DNA of 61,148 bases from Mycobacterium interjectum (GTDB taxonomy: Bacteria; Actinomycetota; Actinomycetes; Mycobacteriales; Mycobacteriaceae), in NCBI GenBank assembly GCA_002102225.1, contig LQPB01000038.1, forward strand, positions 1-61,148, given 5' to 3'. The translations under genes were made by a program, and so were the position numbers. Positions 19,488 through 28,845 of this stretch are shown piece after piece. The notes beneath the pieces were generated by a model, which saw only the letters and a list, made by a program, of their open reading frames with translations, did no database searches and was not told where the DNA came from. Every line of letters begins with the position of its first letter. The first letter of the stretch is position 1.

Positions 19488-21023
19488 ATGCGTACCGACC
19501 CCCTATTCCGAGACCGGCCGATCGCCGCGCTGGGCGTCATCTGCCTCGGCGTCTTCGTCATCAGCGTCGACGCCACCATCGTCAACGTCGCGTTGCCCAC
19601 CCTGTCGCGCGAACTCGGCGCCGATACGGCCCAGCTGCAATGGATCGTCGACGCCTACACCCTGGTGATGTCGGGCCTGCTGCTGTCGGCCGGCAGCCTG
19701 TCCGACCGCTTCGGCAGGCGCGGGTCGCTGAGCCTGGGCCTGGCCCTGTTCGCCCTGACTTCCGGCGTTGCGGCACAGGTGGATTCGGCCGGCGCGCTGA
19801 TCGCGGCCCGGGCCGCGATGGGTGTGGGCGCGGCGGTGATCTTCCCGACCACCCTAGGGCTGATCACCAACATCTTCACCGAGCCGGTGCCGCGCGCCAA
19901 GGCGATCGGGCTGTGGGCGGCAATGGTGGGTGTCGGGGTGGCCGTGGGACCGATCAGCGGGGGCTGGCTACTCGAGCACTTCTGGTGGGGCTCGATCTTC
20001 ATGGTGAACATTCCCATCGCGGCACTGGCCATCCTCGGCGGCGCCTTGTTCGTCCCGACCTCGCGTGACCCGGCGGCGCCCCGTGTCGACGTTCCCGGCC
20101 TGGTCCTGTCGACCGCGGGCATCACGACGCTGGTCTACACGGTCATCGAGGCGCCCACGTGGGGCTGGACCAACGTCCGGACCGCGGCCGGGTTTGCGCT
20201 CGCCACAGTCGTTCTCGCCGGCTTCGCCGCATGGGAGCGACGCAGCAGCCACCCGATGCTGGACGTGTCCTTGTTCGGCAACCGCCGGTTCTCCGGCGGC
20301 AGCCTGGCGGTGACCGCCGGTTTTTTGACGCTGTTCGGCTTCATCTTCGTCATTACCCAGTACTTCCAATTCATCAAGGACTACACGGCATTTCAGGCCG
20401 GCGTGCGCTTGCTGCCGGTGGCCGCCTCGATCGCGCTGGCCAGCATCGCGGGTCCGCGGCTGGTCGAACGGCTCGGCACCACCGCCGTCGTCGCCGCCGG
20501 CCTGACCGTCTTCGCCGCCGGGCTGGCATGGGCATCCACCGCCGACGCCGCGACGCCGTACACCCAGATCGGCGTGCAGATGCTGCTGCTCGGCGGCGGA
20601 CTCGGCCTGACCGTTTCGCCGGCCACCGAGGCCATCATGGGATCGCTGTCTGCCGACAAGGCCGGGGTCGGCTCGGCCGTCAACGACACGACGCGCGAAC
20701 TCGGCGGCACCCTCGGCGTGGCCATCGCCGGCAGCATCTTCGCGTCGGTGTACTCGGGACATCTCGGGGCAACGGCCTTGCCGGGCTTGCCCGCCGAGGC
20801 CATGCGAAACTCGATGGCGTTGGCGCACAGCGTGATCCAGCATCTGCCCGCGCAACAGGCGAGCTACGTCCGCGGCGTCGTCAATCATGCGTTCCTGGAC
20901 GGCCTGCAGGTGAGCTCGCTGGTGTGCGCCGGCATCGCGCTGGGCGCGGCAATCGTCGTGGCCTGGCTCTTGCCGGCACGCGCGCGGCAAGAGGAGCCGT
21001 CCCCCGCACTGGCCACAACCTAA
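19488..21023 (+). CDS. MFS drug exporter, DHA2 (EmrB/QacA) family
   Basis: 511 residues from the ATG at 19488. It has fourteen predicted membrane segments. Family motifs are LGVFVISVDATIVNVALPTL (motif D1), LSDRFGRRGSLSLGL (motif A), and VGPISGGWLLEHFWWGSIF (motif C region). Such pumps use the proton gradient to expel drugs or self-made compounds. It leads an operon with two methyltransferases and a hydrolase and is divergent from the HxlR gene. The leader is AT-rich compared with its neighbours. Confidence 0.88.
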   Translation: MRTDPLFRDRPIAALGVICLGVFVISVDATIVNVALPTLSRELGADTAQLQWIVDAYTLVMSGLLLSAGSLSDRFGRRGSLSLGLALFALTSGVAAQVDSAGALIAARAAMGVGAAVIFPTTLGLITNIFTEPVPRAKAIGLWAAMVGVGVAVGPISGGWLLEHFWWGSIFMVNIPIAALAILGGALFVPTSRDPAAPRVDVPGLVLSTAGITTLVYTVIEAPTWGWTNVRTAAGFALATVVLAGFAAWERRSSHPMLDVSLFGNRRFSGGSLAVTAGFLTLFGFIFVITQYFQFIKDYTAFQAGVRLLPVAASIALASIAGPRLVERLGTTAVVAAGLTVFAAGLAWASTADAATPYTQIGVQMLLLGGGLGLTVSPATEAIMGSLSADKAGVGSAVNDTTRELGGTLGVAIAGSIFASVYSGHLGATALPGLPAEAMRNSMALAHSVIQHLPAQQASYVRGVVNHAFLDGLQVSSLVCAGIALGAAIVVAWLLPARARQEEPSPALATT

Positions 21024-21053
21024 TACCTCCCGACAAAGAAAGGCACGAAAAGC

Positions 21054-21890
21054 ATGACTACAACACCATCCTCCGCAGCAAGCGGCAGCACATATGTCCT
21101 GGGACACGCCGACACCGAGGTGCAGCGGCTGCTCCTGCAGGGGCAGCTGTACGACGGCTACACCGAGCACGGGCTGCGGCTCCCCGGGCTGCGCCCGGGC
21201 ATGCGGGTGCTCGATATCGGCAGCGGGCCGGGTAACGTGTCTTTCGTCGCCGCCCGGCTCGTCGGTCCCACGGGAAGCGTCCTGGGAGTGGACGCCGCTC
21301 CCCAGATGGTCGAGCTGGCCCGCGCCCGCGCCGCCGAACAGGGCTTGTCCACAGTGCATTTCATCCACTCCGCAATCGACGCGATCGAACTGGACGAGCC
21401 CGTCGACGCGATCATCGGCCGATTGATCCTGATGCACCTGCCCGATCCGGCCGCCGCGCTACGACGGCTCAGCTCGTTCGTGCGACCCGGCGGCGTGATC
21501 GCGTTCTCCGAGAACGACATCGCCGCGGCGTACACCGTTCCGGACCTTCCGCTGTTCGGCCAGGTGATAGGAGGCATCGTGCGAGCCTTCGAGGCCATGG
21601 GGCTCAGCGGGCGGTTCGGCACCACTCTGCACACGATCTTCGCCGACGCCGGCTTGGGCACGCCCCGGTTGACGCTCGGCGCCCCGGTCGGCACGGCGGA
21701 CGACGCCGACATCCTGGCCTACGCCAGGGAGGTCTGGCGGCTGGTCTCCCCGGTCGCTCAACAGGGCGGCTTCGCCATCGACGAGGTCGCCGACATCGAC
21801 GACTTCGTGCCTCGCTTCCGCGAGCAGGCAGTCGCGGCCAACGCGCTCATCACGATGCCCCCCATCATCACGGCGTGGGTGCGGAAATGA
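21054..21890 (+). CDS. SAM-dependent methyltransferase (class I)
   Basis: 278 residues preceded by a good ribosome site (AAAGAAAGG). Motif I is VLDIGSGPGNVSF, motif II LGVDAAPQMVELAR, and post-I IIGRLILMHLPDP followed by the FVRPGGVIAFSE strand. The N-terminal YVLGHADTEVQRLLLQGQLY is seen in UbiE-like and small-molecule methyltransferases. Substrate unknown. Its stop overlaps the next methyltransferase start as ATGA. Confidence 0.83.
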   Translation: MTTTPSSAASGSTYVLGHADTEVQRLLLQGQLYDGYTEHGLRLPGLRPGMRVLDIGSGPGNVSFVAARLVGPTGSVLGVDAAPQMVELARARAAEQGLSTVHFIHSAIDAIELDEPVDAIIGRLILMHLPDPAAALRRLSSFVRPGGVIAFSENDIAAAYTVPDLPLFGQVIGGIVRAFEAMGLSGRFGTTLHTIFADAGLGTPRLTLGAPVGTADDADILAYAREVWRLVSPVAQQGGFAIDEVADIDDFVPRFREQAVAANALITMPPIITAWVRK

Positions 21891-22690
21891 GCAACATGAT
21901 TCAGGACCAGTATTCGACCGGCTTGTCGCGCAACAACATCGAGCGCGCGCTGCGGTTCGCCGGGAAGGATCTCGATCGCCTCGCGCCCGCCGACCTGGCG
22001 CTGTTGGAGGACTTCCACACCATGGGACGCATCGCCACCGCCCAGCTGGTGGACCTGGCGCAGATCACCGGCCAGAGCGCGGTGCTCGACGCCGGCAGCG
22101 GGGTCGGTGGCACAGCCCGCTACGTCGCCGACCGATACGGCTGCGAGGTCACCGCCGTCGACCTGACCGACGAATACTGCGACACGAACCGCTGGCTCAA
22201 CCGGCTCGTCGGCCTCGACGGCCTGATCTCGGTACACCGGGCCGACGTCACCGAGTTGCCCTTCGCCGAGGCCACTTTCGACGTCGCCCTCAGCCAGCAC
22301 GTCCAGATGAACGTCCCCGACAAGGCGCGCCTGTACGCCGAGGCGCGGCGGGTGCTCAAGCCCGGCGGTCGGCTTGCCCTGTGGGATATCACGATCGGAA
22401 ACGGCGGCGACCTCGGCTATCCGCTACCGTGGGCCGACCACCCCGCAAACAGCCACCTGGCCACCCCCGACGAATTGCGCGACGCCGTCGAGTCCGCCGG
22501 GTTCACCGTCGAACACTGGAACGACCTCACCGACGATGCGGGCGCGATCATGCGTGCCGTCCTGGCCCAGCCCGCCAATCCGCTGGGCCTGCACGCCTTC
22601 GTCACCGACTTCCAGCGTAAGGCCGAGAACCTCACCAACGCGCTGACGGACGGACGGCTTCGGGCCGTCCAGGGCGTTGCCAAGGGCTGA
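21887..22690 (+). CDS. SAM-dependent methyltransferase (class I), small-molecule type
   Basis: 267 residues. Motif I is VLDAGSGVGGTARYVADRY, then VTAVDLTDEYCDTNRWLN, ALSQHVQMNVPDKARLYAEA and LKPGGRLALWDI. The NVPDKARLYAEARRVLKPGG block resembles sarcosine/dimethylglycine N-methyltransferases. It may act on an amine. Translation is coupled to the preceding methyltransferase (4-bp overlap), so two methylations of one scaffold are possible. Confidence 0.8.
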   Translation: MSNMIQDQYSTGLSRNNIERALRFAGKDLDRLAPADLALLEDFHTMGRIATAQLVDLAQITGQSAVLDAGSGVGGTARYVADRYGCEVTAVDLTDEYCDTNRWLNRLVGLDGLISVHRADVTELPFAEATFDVALSQHVQMNVPDKARLYAEARRVLKPGGRLALWDITIGNGGDLGYPLPWADHPANSHLATPDELRDAVESAGFTVEHWNDLTDDAGAIMRAVLAQPANPLGLHAFVTDFQRKAENLTNALTDGRLRAVQGVAKG

Positions 22691-22695
22691 ACACC

Positions 22696-23580
22696 ATGCG
22701 GCCCAACGAGGTTCCGGACCAGCGCTACACCCTCACTTGGAGCGGCGGGCGCGGCGCGGTCACGTTCCTCCAGCGGTCCGACGGCTCCCGGTTGCGCTAC
22801 TACACCGCGGGAACCGGCCCACCCCTCGTGCTGCTCCATACCGTCCGCACACAGCTGGACTACTTCCATCGGGTGATACCCGCGCTGTGGGACGAGTTCA
22901 CCGTCTACGCGCTGGATCTGCCCGGTATGGGATGGTCGGACATCATGCCCGGCGCCCGGTACGGCGAGGCCGAACTGCGCACCGCCGTCGTAGAATTCAT
23001 CACGGCACTCGACCTGCATCACGTCACGCTGGCCGGCGAATCGATGGGGGCCGCGCTCGCGCTGTTGGCCTCGATCGAGCTGACGGACCGGGTGCGCAAC
23101 GTGGTGGCCTTCAACCCCTACGACTACCCGGGCGGCCTGGAACGCGGCAACTGGCTTGCCCGCGTGATCGGAGCGGGCGTCCGCCTGCCCGGAACGGGGC
23201 CGGTCTTCGCCCGACTGGAAAGCCGCCCCATCCTCGAAGCCGTGTTGCGGGGCGGCTTCGCCGATCGCCGCGCCTTGCCTCCGGACCTGGTCGGCGAGCT
23301 ACGGCGAAGCGGGCGCCGGCCCGGCTACCCCCGGGTCAACCGGGCCATCATGCGCATCCTCGCCGGGCTGATCGACGCGAAAAGCCGCTACGCGCAAGTG
23401 AAGACACCCGTCACGTTGGTTTACAGCGAGGAGGACTGGTCGCGTCCGCCCGAGCGAGACGACGTCGCACGCCGGCTCGGTGTCGAGGCCGTCACGGTGC
23501 CCGGAGCGGGACACTTTTCGGCCCTCGAACGCCCCACCGAGATGGTCCGCATCATCCGGCACGGCCAAACCGTTTCATGA
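22696..23580 (+). CDS. Alpha/beta hydrolase
   Basis: 294 residues. Catalytic triad candidates are the Ser in GESMGAA, the Asp in VYSEEDWSRPPE and the His in PGAGHFSALERP. The oxyanion region is LVLLHTVRT. It is an alpha/beta hydrolase fold protein of esterase, epoxide hydrolase or C-C hydrolase type. It is the last intact gene of the MFS-methyltransferase operon and could hydrolyse the compound handled there. Confidence 0.83.
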   Translation: MRPNEVPDQRYTLTWSGGRGAVTFLQRSDGSRLRYYTAGTGPPLVLLHTVRTQLDYFHRVIPALWDEFTVYALDLPGMGWSDIMPGARYGEAELRTAVVEFITALDLHHVTLAGESMGAALALLASIELTDRVRNVVAFNPYDYPGGLERGNWLARVIGAGVRLPGTGPVFARLESRPILEAVLRGGFADRRALPPDLVGELRRSGRRPGYPRVNRAIMRILAGLIDAKSRYAQVKTPVTLVYSEEDWSRPPERDDVARRLGVEAVTVPGAGHFSALERPTEMVRIIRHGQTVS

Positions 23581-23793
23581 ATCAAAGCCGCGCCCGGGCG
23601 TGGCTTCAACCTCTCCGCGAACGCCGCGCACTTCGGCGCGATGCTCGTCATGGCCGCCGCGATGCGCGACGAACACCGGCACCTCGCCGGCATGGTCGCG
23701 CTCGGGCTGCTCACCACCGTCCCGTTGGCCGCATGCCGGCTTCCGGCCCGGCGCGCCCGTGCGCGACCACGCTCTCGCGGCGCGGGCGGTTAG
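23581..23793 (+). pseudogene. Probable remnant of a small membrane protein gene
   Basis: In the frame of the hydrolase, directly after its stop, the sequence continues open to a TAG at 23791. It encodes GFNLSANAAHFGAMLVMAAA followed by MRDEHRHLAGMVALGLLTTV and an Arg-rich end. This looks like true membrane-protein sequence, but there is no good start codon; the first ATG (23641) falls inside the hydrophobic stretch. I read it as the tail of a broken gene. A short real gene starting at 23641 cannot be excluded. Confidence 0.4.
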
Positions 23794-24905
23794 GACGACA
23801 GGATCGCGGCCCGGCCGAAGCGGTAGTGGGCCGGGTCAGCCGACGGGTCGTGCTCGCTCTGCCACACGGCCGACTCGCCCGAATACCGGGGCCGGGCCGG
23901 CTGGGGATGCTGCTGACGCCGGTCGAAGCGATCGAGCCGGTGCGCCGGCACCAGCCCGGTCAGCATGAGATTTCCGATCTCGCGCAGCACTTTTCCCGCG
24001 GTGCGCCGGGTGTCCGCCGCTCTCACGTAACGGCGCGCGACGGTGAGAAAGTCTTCGGGTTCGACGCCGGCGACATCACGCACATGGGTGGTCGGTCCGC
24101 CCACCTCCCAGCTGCCCAGGGCGGTCTCGGGCAGGTAATGGCGCAAACCGGACTCGAAGTACATGTCGGCCCCGAGTCGCTTGGCGTTCAGGCGCACCGC
24201 TCGCATGAACATCCACGGGGGAATTTCCATGAGCCGGACCGGGTGGCCCAACGCCTCACTCACCGCAGCGGCAACGTCCGCACCGGACAACAGCTTTGGC
24301 CCGGTGGGGCGGTAGGCGCGACCGTCATGGCGGTGCGGGTCGAGCAATGCGCCCACCGCGACCCGGGCGATGTCCTCGTTGGACGGGGGCGCGTTGAGTC
24401 GTCCCCCGGTCTTCGGCGTCGGCAACACCCCGAGTTGGGCCGCAACCGGCAGCACCTGAAAATAGTTGTCCGCGAAGAATCCGGGGTCAACGGCGACATG
24501 GGCGGTGTCCGGCAGCAACTGAAACAGCTTGTCGGACAACCAGTGCTGGCGCGTCATCAGGGACGGATGCTCGGGGCTGGCCAGCCACTGGCCCAGCGCG
24601 ACCACCGCCTCCACGCCGGCGCCGCGGGCGGCCACGGCAAAGGTGACCGCACTGTCGAGTGCGTGCGGGTGGTATGGGGGGTTGAAGAACAATCGATCCA
24701 CGCCGTCGACCGCGGCCCGAACCTGTTGGATGTCAAGCATATCCGCCACAACGACCTCGGCCCCCAAGGCCCGCAAACGGGCACTGCGCTCGTCGTCGCG
24801 GCGGACCAATGCCCTCGTAGCCACGCCCTTTTCCAGTAATTGGGCCGCCACCGCGCCGCCAATCCTTCCCGTCGCGCCGGTGACCAGCACCCGTGTGTTT
24901 GTCAT
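23790..24905 (-). CDS. NmrA-like NAD(P)-binding protein (atypical SDR)
   Basis: 371 residues from the ATG at 24905, after the ribosome site GGAAGGAACTCC. N-terminal Rossmann motif VLVTGATGRIGGAVAAQL; no YxxxK active site in the usual place. The pattern ADMLDIQQVRAAVDGVDRLFF and FFADNYFQ fits the NmrA/HSCARG group, which includes redox-sensing and quinone-reducing proteins. The last 90 residues are an extra helical, basic tail. Divergent from a TetR gene and probably its target. Confidence 0.8.
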   Translation of the reverse strand: MTNTRVLVTGATGRIGGAVAAQLLEKGVATRALVRRDDERSARLRALGAEVVVADMLDIQQVRAAVDGVDRLFFNPPYHPHALDSAVTFAVAARGAGVEAVVALGQWLASPEHPSLMTRQHWLSDKLFQLLPDTAHVAVDPGFFADNYFQVLPVAAQLGVLPTPKTGGRLNAPPSNEDIARVAVGALLDPHRHDGRAYRPTGPKLLSGADVAAAVSEALGHPVRLMEIPPWMFMRAVRLNAKRLGADMYFESGLRHYLPETALGSWEVGGPTTHVRDVAGVEPEDFLTVARRYVRAADTRRTAGKVLREIGNLMLTGLVPAHRLDRFDRRQQHPQPARPRYSGESAVWQSEHDPSADPAHYRFGRAAILSS

Positions 24906-24933
24906 TGGAGTTCCTTCCTGTCGGATGCGAAAA

Positions 24934-24986
24934 TGTGACCAATGGTTACATCGGCAGTATGCGACCACATGTGACCGTTGTCAACA
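24934..24986. promoter_or_regulatory. Two candidate TetR operators between the NmrA-like gene and tetR
   Basis: TGTGACC-AAT-GGTTACA at 24934-24950 is an inverted repeat with one mismatch per arm pair. A second, weaker site TGTGACC-GTT-GTCAACA is at 24970-24986. Both are 17 bp with the same left arm, 36 bp apart start to start, and lie between the divergent starts. The TetR at 25013 is the obvious binder. Confidence 0.65.
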
Positions 24987-25012
24987 TTCGCCGGCCGTGA
25001 GATCGTGATGGC

Positions 25013-25660
25013 ATGAGTTCCGCCGGTCCCCCTGCCAAAAAGGGCTACCACCACGGCGCACTTCACTCGGCCCTGATCGAGGCGAGCATCGCCCTGGCCC
25101 GTGAGGGCGGACCCGATCGGGTGATCCTGCGTGAGGCGGCCCGGGCCGCCGGAGTGTCACACTCGGCCGCCTACCGCCACTTCGCCGACCGCGAGGAGCT
25201 ACTGGCCGAGGTGTCAAGCTATGCGCGCGGCGAGCTCGCCGCGCAAATGCGCCGACGCGTCAATCGCGCCAACGACCCTCGCAGCAGGCTGCGCGCGGTC
25301 GGCACCGCGTACATCGACTTCGCGATGTCCGAGCCTGGCCTGTTTCGGACCGCGTTCACCTCACATCCCGCGACCTCCCCCGACGCAGAGCACGATCAAG
25401 CGACATCGGGTCCGGACCCTTTCGGGGTGCTCGGTCAAGTGCTCGACGAGGCCCAAGCCGCCGGTCTGCTGGATGGGCGCCGCAGGCCGGGGGCCGAGGT
25501 GGCCGCCTGGTCGGCGGTGCACGGCCTGGCCTGCCTACTACTGGATGGACCGCTGCCCAGGAGCCCCGCGGCGGTCAGATTCGCGCGCGCCCAGGTTTTC
25601 GACCTCATCGAGCGCGGCTTGCTGAACGACACATCAACGGTCCGCCGCCAGGACGGGTGA
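25013..25660 (+). CDS. TetR-family regulator (WHG-domain type)
   Basis: 215 residues. The helix-turn-helix spans about residues 20-65: ALIEASIALAREGGPDRVIL, then AAGVSHSAAYRHFADREELL. The C-terminal half has the WSAVHGLACLLLDGP segment characteristic of the TetR WHG domain. The start KKGYHHGALHSALI is typical of the group. It is divergent from the NmrA-like gene with palindromes between them. Confidence 0.88.
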   Translation: MSSAGPPAKKGYHHGALHSALIEASIALAREGGPDRVILREAARAAGVSHSAAYRHFADREELLAEVSSYARGELAAQMRRRVNRANDPRSRLRAVGTAYIDFAMSEPGLFRTAFTSHPATSPDAEHDQATSGPDPFGVLGQVLDEAQAAGLLDGRRRPGAEVAAWSAVHGLACLLLDGPLPRSPAAVRFARAQVFDLIERGLLNDTSTVRRQDG

Positions 25661-25729
25661 CCATTGGCGGCACGCATCCCGGCGTGGTGGAGTGGGTATC
25701 GCACCACGTAGCCGCCCACCGCCGAGAGA

Positions 25730-26482
25730 GTGAGGTCCACCGTGCTGGGTCTGCCAGAGAAGGTCCACGCCTGCCTGTTCGACCTCGACGGTGTGCTCAC
25801 CGATACCGCGAGCGTGCACACCAAGGCCTGGAAGGCCACGTTCGACGCCTACCTGTCCGAACGGGCCGAACGAACCGGAGAGGAGTTCGTCCCGTTCGAC
25901 CCGGCCGCCGACTACCGCAAATACGTCGACGGCAAGAAGCGCGAAGACGGGGTGCGCTCGTTTCTGGAAAGCCGGGGGATCGAGCTGCCGGACGGGGACC
26001 CCGACGATCCCGGCGACGCCGAGACCATCTACGGCCTGGGCAACCGCAAGAACGACATGTTCCAGAAGGTCCTGCACGACGACGGCGTCGAGGTCTTCGA
26101 CGGGTCGCGGCGCTACCTGGAGGCGGTCTCGGCCGCGGGCCTCGGGATCGCGGTGGTGTCCTCCAGCGCCAACACGCGCGACGTCCTCGAGATCACCGGC
26201 CTGGACCGGTACGTCCAGCAGCGGGTCGACGGCGTCACGCTGCGCGAGGAACACATCGCCGGCAAGCCGGCCCCGGATTCCTACCTGCGCGGAGCCGAGC
26301 TGCTCGACGTCGGCCCCGACGCGGCGGCGGTGTTCGAGGACGCGTTGTCGGGCGTGCAGGCCGGCCGGGCCGGTAACTTCGGCTACGTGGTGGGCGTCGA
26401 CCGGGTGGGCCAGGCCGAGGACCTGCGCCGCAACGGCGCCGACGTCGTAGTCACCGATCTCGCCGACCTGCTGCAGTCATGA
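25730..26482 (+). CDS. HAD-superfamily beta-phosphoglucomutase-like enzyme (Rv3400-like)
   Basis: 250 residues from the GTG at 25730; GTG at 25742 is an alternative. HAD motifs are in order: [25 protein letters not shown] Lys in [23 protein letters not shown]. The cap between motifs I and II fits beta-phosphoglucomutase. The next gene, overlapping as ATGA, is a GH65 phosphorylase that would release beta-glucose 1-phosphate, so this enzyme would turn it into glucose 6-phosphate. Confidence 0.88.
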   Translation: MRSTVLGLPEKVHACLFDLDGVLTDTASVHTKAWKATFDAYLSERAERTGEEFVPFDPAADYRKYVDGKKREDGVRSFLESRGIELPDGDPDDPGDAETIYGLGNRKNDMFQKVLHDDGVEVFDGSRRYLEAVSAAGLGIAVVSSSANTRDVLEITGLDRYVQQRVDGVTLREEHIAGKPAPDSYLRGAELLDVGPDAAAVFEDALSGVQAGRAGNFGYVVGVDRVGQAEDLRRNGADVVVTDLADLLQS

Positions 26483-28845
26483 TCACCGAAGAGGAGTTTC
26501 CGGTCGAACCGTGGCAGATCCGCGAGACCCGCCTCGACCTGAACCTGCTGGCCCAATCCGAATCCCTGTTCGCGCTGTCCAACGGGCACATCGGACTGCG
26601 GGGCAACCTCGACGAGGGCGAGCCGCACGGACTGCCGGGCACGTACCTGAATTCCTTCTACGAGATCCGGCCGCTGCCCTACGCCGAGGCCGGCTTCGGC
26701 TATCCGGAGGCCGGCCAGACGATCGTCGACGTCACCAACGGCAAGATCATCCGGCTGTTGGTGGAGGACGAGCCGTTCGATGTCCGCTACGGCGAGTTGC
26801 TCTCCCACGAGCGGGTGCTCGACCTGCGCGCCGGAACCCTGACCCGCCGCGCGCACTGGCGCTCGCCGGCCGGCAAGGAGATCAGGGTCGTGTCCACGCG
26901 GCTGGTCTCGCTGGCCCAGCGCGGCGTCGCCGCCATCGAGTACGTGGTCGAAGCCGTCGAGGAGTTCGTTCGGGTGACGGTGCAGTCCGAGCTGGTCACC
27001 AACGAGGACCAGCCGGAGACCTCCGACGACCCCCGGGTGGCGGCGATCCTGGAGAATCCGCTGGAGGCCGTCGACCACGAAAAGACCGAGACCGGAGCGC
27101 TTCTCATGCACCGGACCCGCTCCAGCGCCCTGATGATGTCGGCCGCGATGGATCACGAGATCGACGTGCCCGGGCGCGTCGAGTTCAGCACCGACGCCCG
27201 GCCCGACCTCGCGCGCACCACGGTCATCTGCGGGCTGCGCGCTGGCCAGAAGCTGCGCATCGTCAAATACCTGGCGTACGGCTGGTCGAGCATGCGCTCG
27301 CGCCCCGCGCTGCGCGACCAGTCCGCCGCGGCGATCCACAGCGCCCGCTACACCGGCTGGCAGGGGCTGCTGGACGCGCAGCGGGCCTACCTCGACGACT
27401 TTTGGGAGAACGCGGACGTCGAGGTCGAGGGCGACCCCGAGTCCCAGCAGGCCGTCCGGTTCGGGATGTTCCACCTGCTGCAGGCCAGCGCCCGCGCCGA
27501 ACGCCGGGCCATCGCCGCCAAGGGGCTCACCGGAACGGGCTACGACGGCCACGCCTTCTGGGACACCGAGGCTTACGTGTTGCCGGTGCTGACCTACACC
27601 GCGCCGCACACCGTTGCCGACGCGCTGCGCTGGCGGGCGTCGACGCTGGAACTCGCCAAGGAGCGCGCGGCCGAACTCGGCCTGGAGGGGGCCAGCTTCC
27701 CGTGGCGCACCATCCGCGGGCAGGAGTGCTCGGCGTACTGGCCGGCCGGTACCGCGGCCTGGCACATCAACGCCGACATCGCGATGGCCTTCGAGCGGTA
27801 CCGCACCGTCACCGGCGATCACGACCTGGAGCGCGACTGCGGCCTGCGGGTGCTGGTCGAGACCGCACGGCTGTGGATGTCGCTCGGCCACCACGACCGG
27901 CACGGCGTCTGGCACCTCGACGGGGTCACCGGGCCCGACGAGTACACGGCGGTCGTGCGCGACAACGTCTTCACGAACCTGATGGCCGCCCACAACCTGG
28001 TGACCGCCGCCGAGGCCTGCAACCGCCACCCGGAGGAGGCGACAGCGTTGGAGGTCACCACCGAGGAGACCGCCGCCTGGCGCGACGCGGCCGATGCCGT
28101 CAACATCCCCTACGACGCCGAACTGGGCGTCCACCAACAGTGCGAGGGGTTCACCACCTTCGCCGAATGGGACTTCGAAAAGAACAACACCTATCCCCTG
28201 CTGCTGCACGAGGCCTACGTGCGGCTCTACCCGGCCCAGGTGATCAAGCAGGCCGACCTCGTGCTCGCGATGCAATGGCAGAGCCACGCCTTCACGCCCG
28301 AACAAAAGGCGCGCAACGTCGATTACTACGAGCGGCGCATGGTGCGCGACTCGTCGCTGTCGGCCTGCACCCAGGCGGTGATGTGCGCCGAGGTCGGGCA
28401 CCTGGAGCTGGCCCACGACTACGCCTACGAGGCCGCGCTGATCGACCTGCGCGACCTGCACCACAACACGCGCGACGGGTTGCACATGGCCTCGCTTGCC
28501 GGGGCCTGGATGACGCTGGTCGTGGGGTTCGGCGGCCTGCGCGACGACGAGGGCATCCTATCGCTGGATCCCCAACTGCCCGACGGCATTTCGCGGCTGC
28601 GGTTCCGGCTGCGGTGGCGTGAGTTCAGGCTGACCGTCGACGTCAACCACTCCGAGGTCACCTACGCCGTCGACGACGGGCCCGACCACGAATTGACCAT
28701 CCGGCACGCCGGCGAACAACTCACGCTGAAGACCGACGCGCCGACGACGGTCGCGGTGCGCGTCCGCAAGCCGCTGCTGCCGGCGCCGCAGCAGCCGCCG
28801 GGCCGCGAGCCGCTGCACCGGCGCGCCCTGGCCCGGACTCAGTGA
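26479..28845 (+). CDS. Glycoside hydrolase family 65 disaccharide phosphorylase (Rv3401-like)
   Basis: 788 residues. N-terminal beta-sandwich, then the (alpha/alpha)6 barrel with [15 protein letters not shown] and the general-acid Glu in [19 protein letters not shown]; the C-terminal jelly roll holds [16 protein letters not shown], which contributes to the phosphate site. GH65 enzymes phosphorolyse trehalose, maltose, kojibiose or nigerose to beta-glucose 1-phosphate. The overlapping HAD gene completes the pathway. The specific disaccharide is not shown by the sequence. The 3' end overlaps a convergent tetR by 7 bp. Confidence 0.9.
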   Translation: MITEEEFPVEPWQIRETRLDLNLLAQSESLFALSNGHIGLRGNLDEGEPHGLPGTYLNSFYEIRPLPYAEAGFGYPEAGQTIVDVTNGKIIRLLVEDEPFDVRYGELLSHERVLDLRAGTLTRRAHWRSPAGKEIRVVSTRLVSLAQRGVAAIEYVVEAVEEFVRVTVQSELVTNEDQPETSDDPRVAAILENPLEAVDHEKTETGALLMHRTRSSALMMSAAMDHEIDVPGRVEFSTDARPDLARTTVICGLRAGQKLRIVKYLAYGWSSMRSRPALRDQSAAAIHSARYTGWQGLLDAQRAYLDDFWENADVEVEGDPESQQAVRFGMFHLLQASARAERRAIAAKGLTGTGYDGHAFWDTEAYVLPVLTYTAPHTVADALRWRASTLELAKERAAELGLEGASFPWRTIRGQECSAYWPAGTAAWHINADIAMAFERYRTVTGDHDLERDCGLRVLVETARLWMSLGHHDRHGVWHLDGVTGPDEYTAVVRDNVFTNLMAAHNLVTAAEACNRHPEEATALEVTTEETAAWRDAADAVNIPYDAELGVHQQCEGFTTFAEWDFEKNNTYPLLLHEAYVRLYPAQVIKQADLVLAMQWQSHAFTPEQKARNVDYYERRMVRDSSLSACTQAVMCAEVGHLELAHDYAYEAALIDLRDLHHNTRDGLHMASLAGAWMTLVVGFGGLRDDEGILSLDPQLPDGISRLRFRLRWREFRLTVDVNHSEVTYAVDDGPDHELTIRHAGEQLTLKTDAPTTVAVRVRKPLLPAPQQPPGREPLHRRALARTQ

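Noticed and set aside
26383..28485. Minus-strand open frame of 700 codons opposite the GH65 gene
   Set aside because: Antisense shadow; low-complexity Gly/Val/Arg/His composition.
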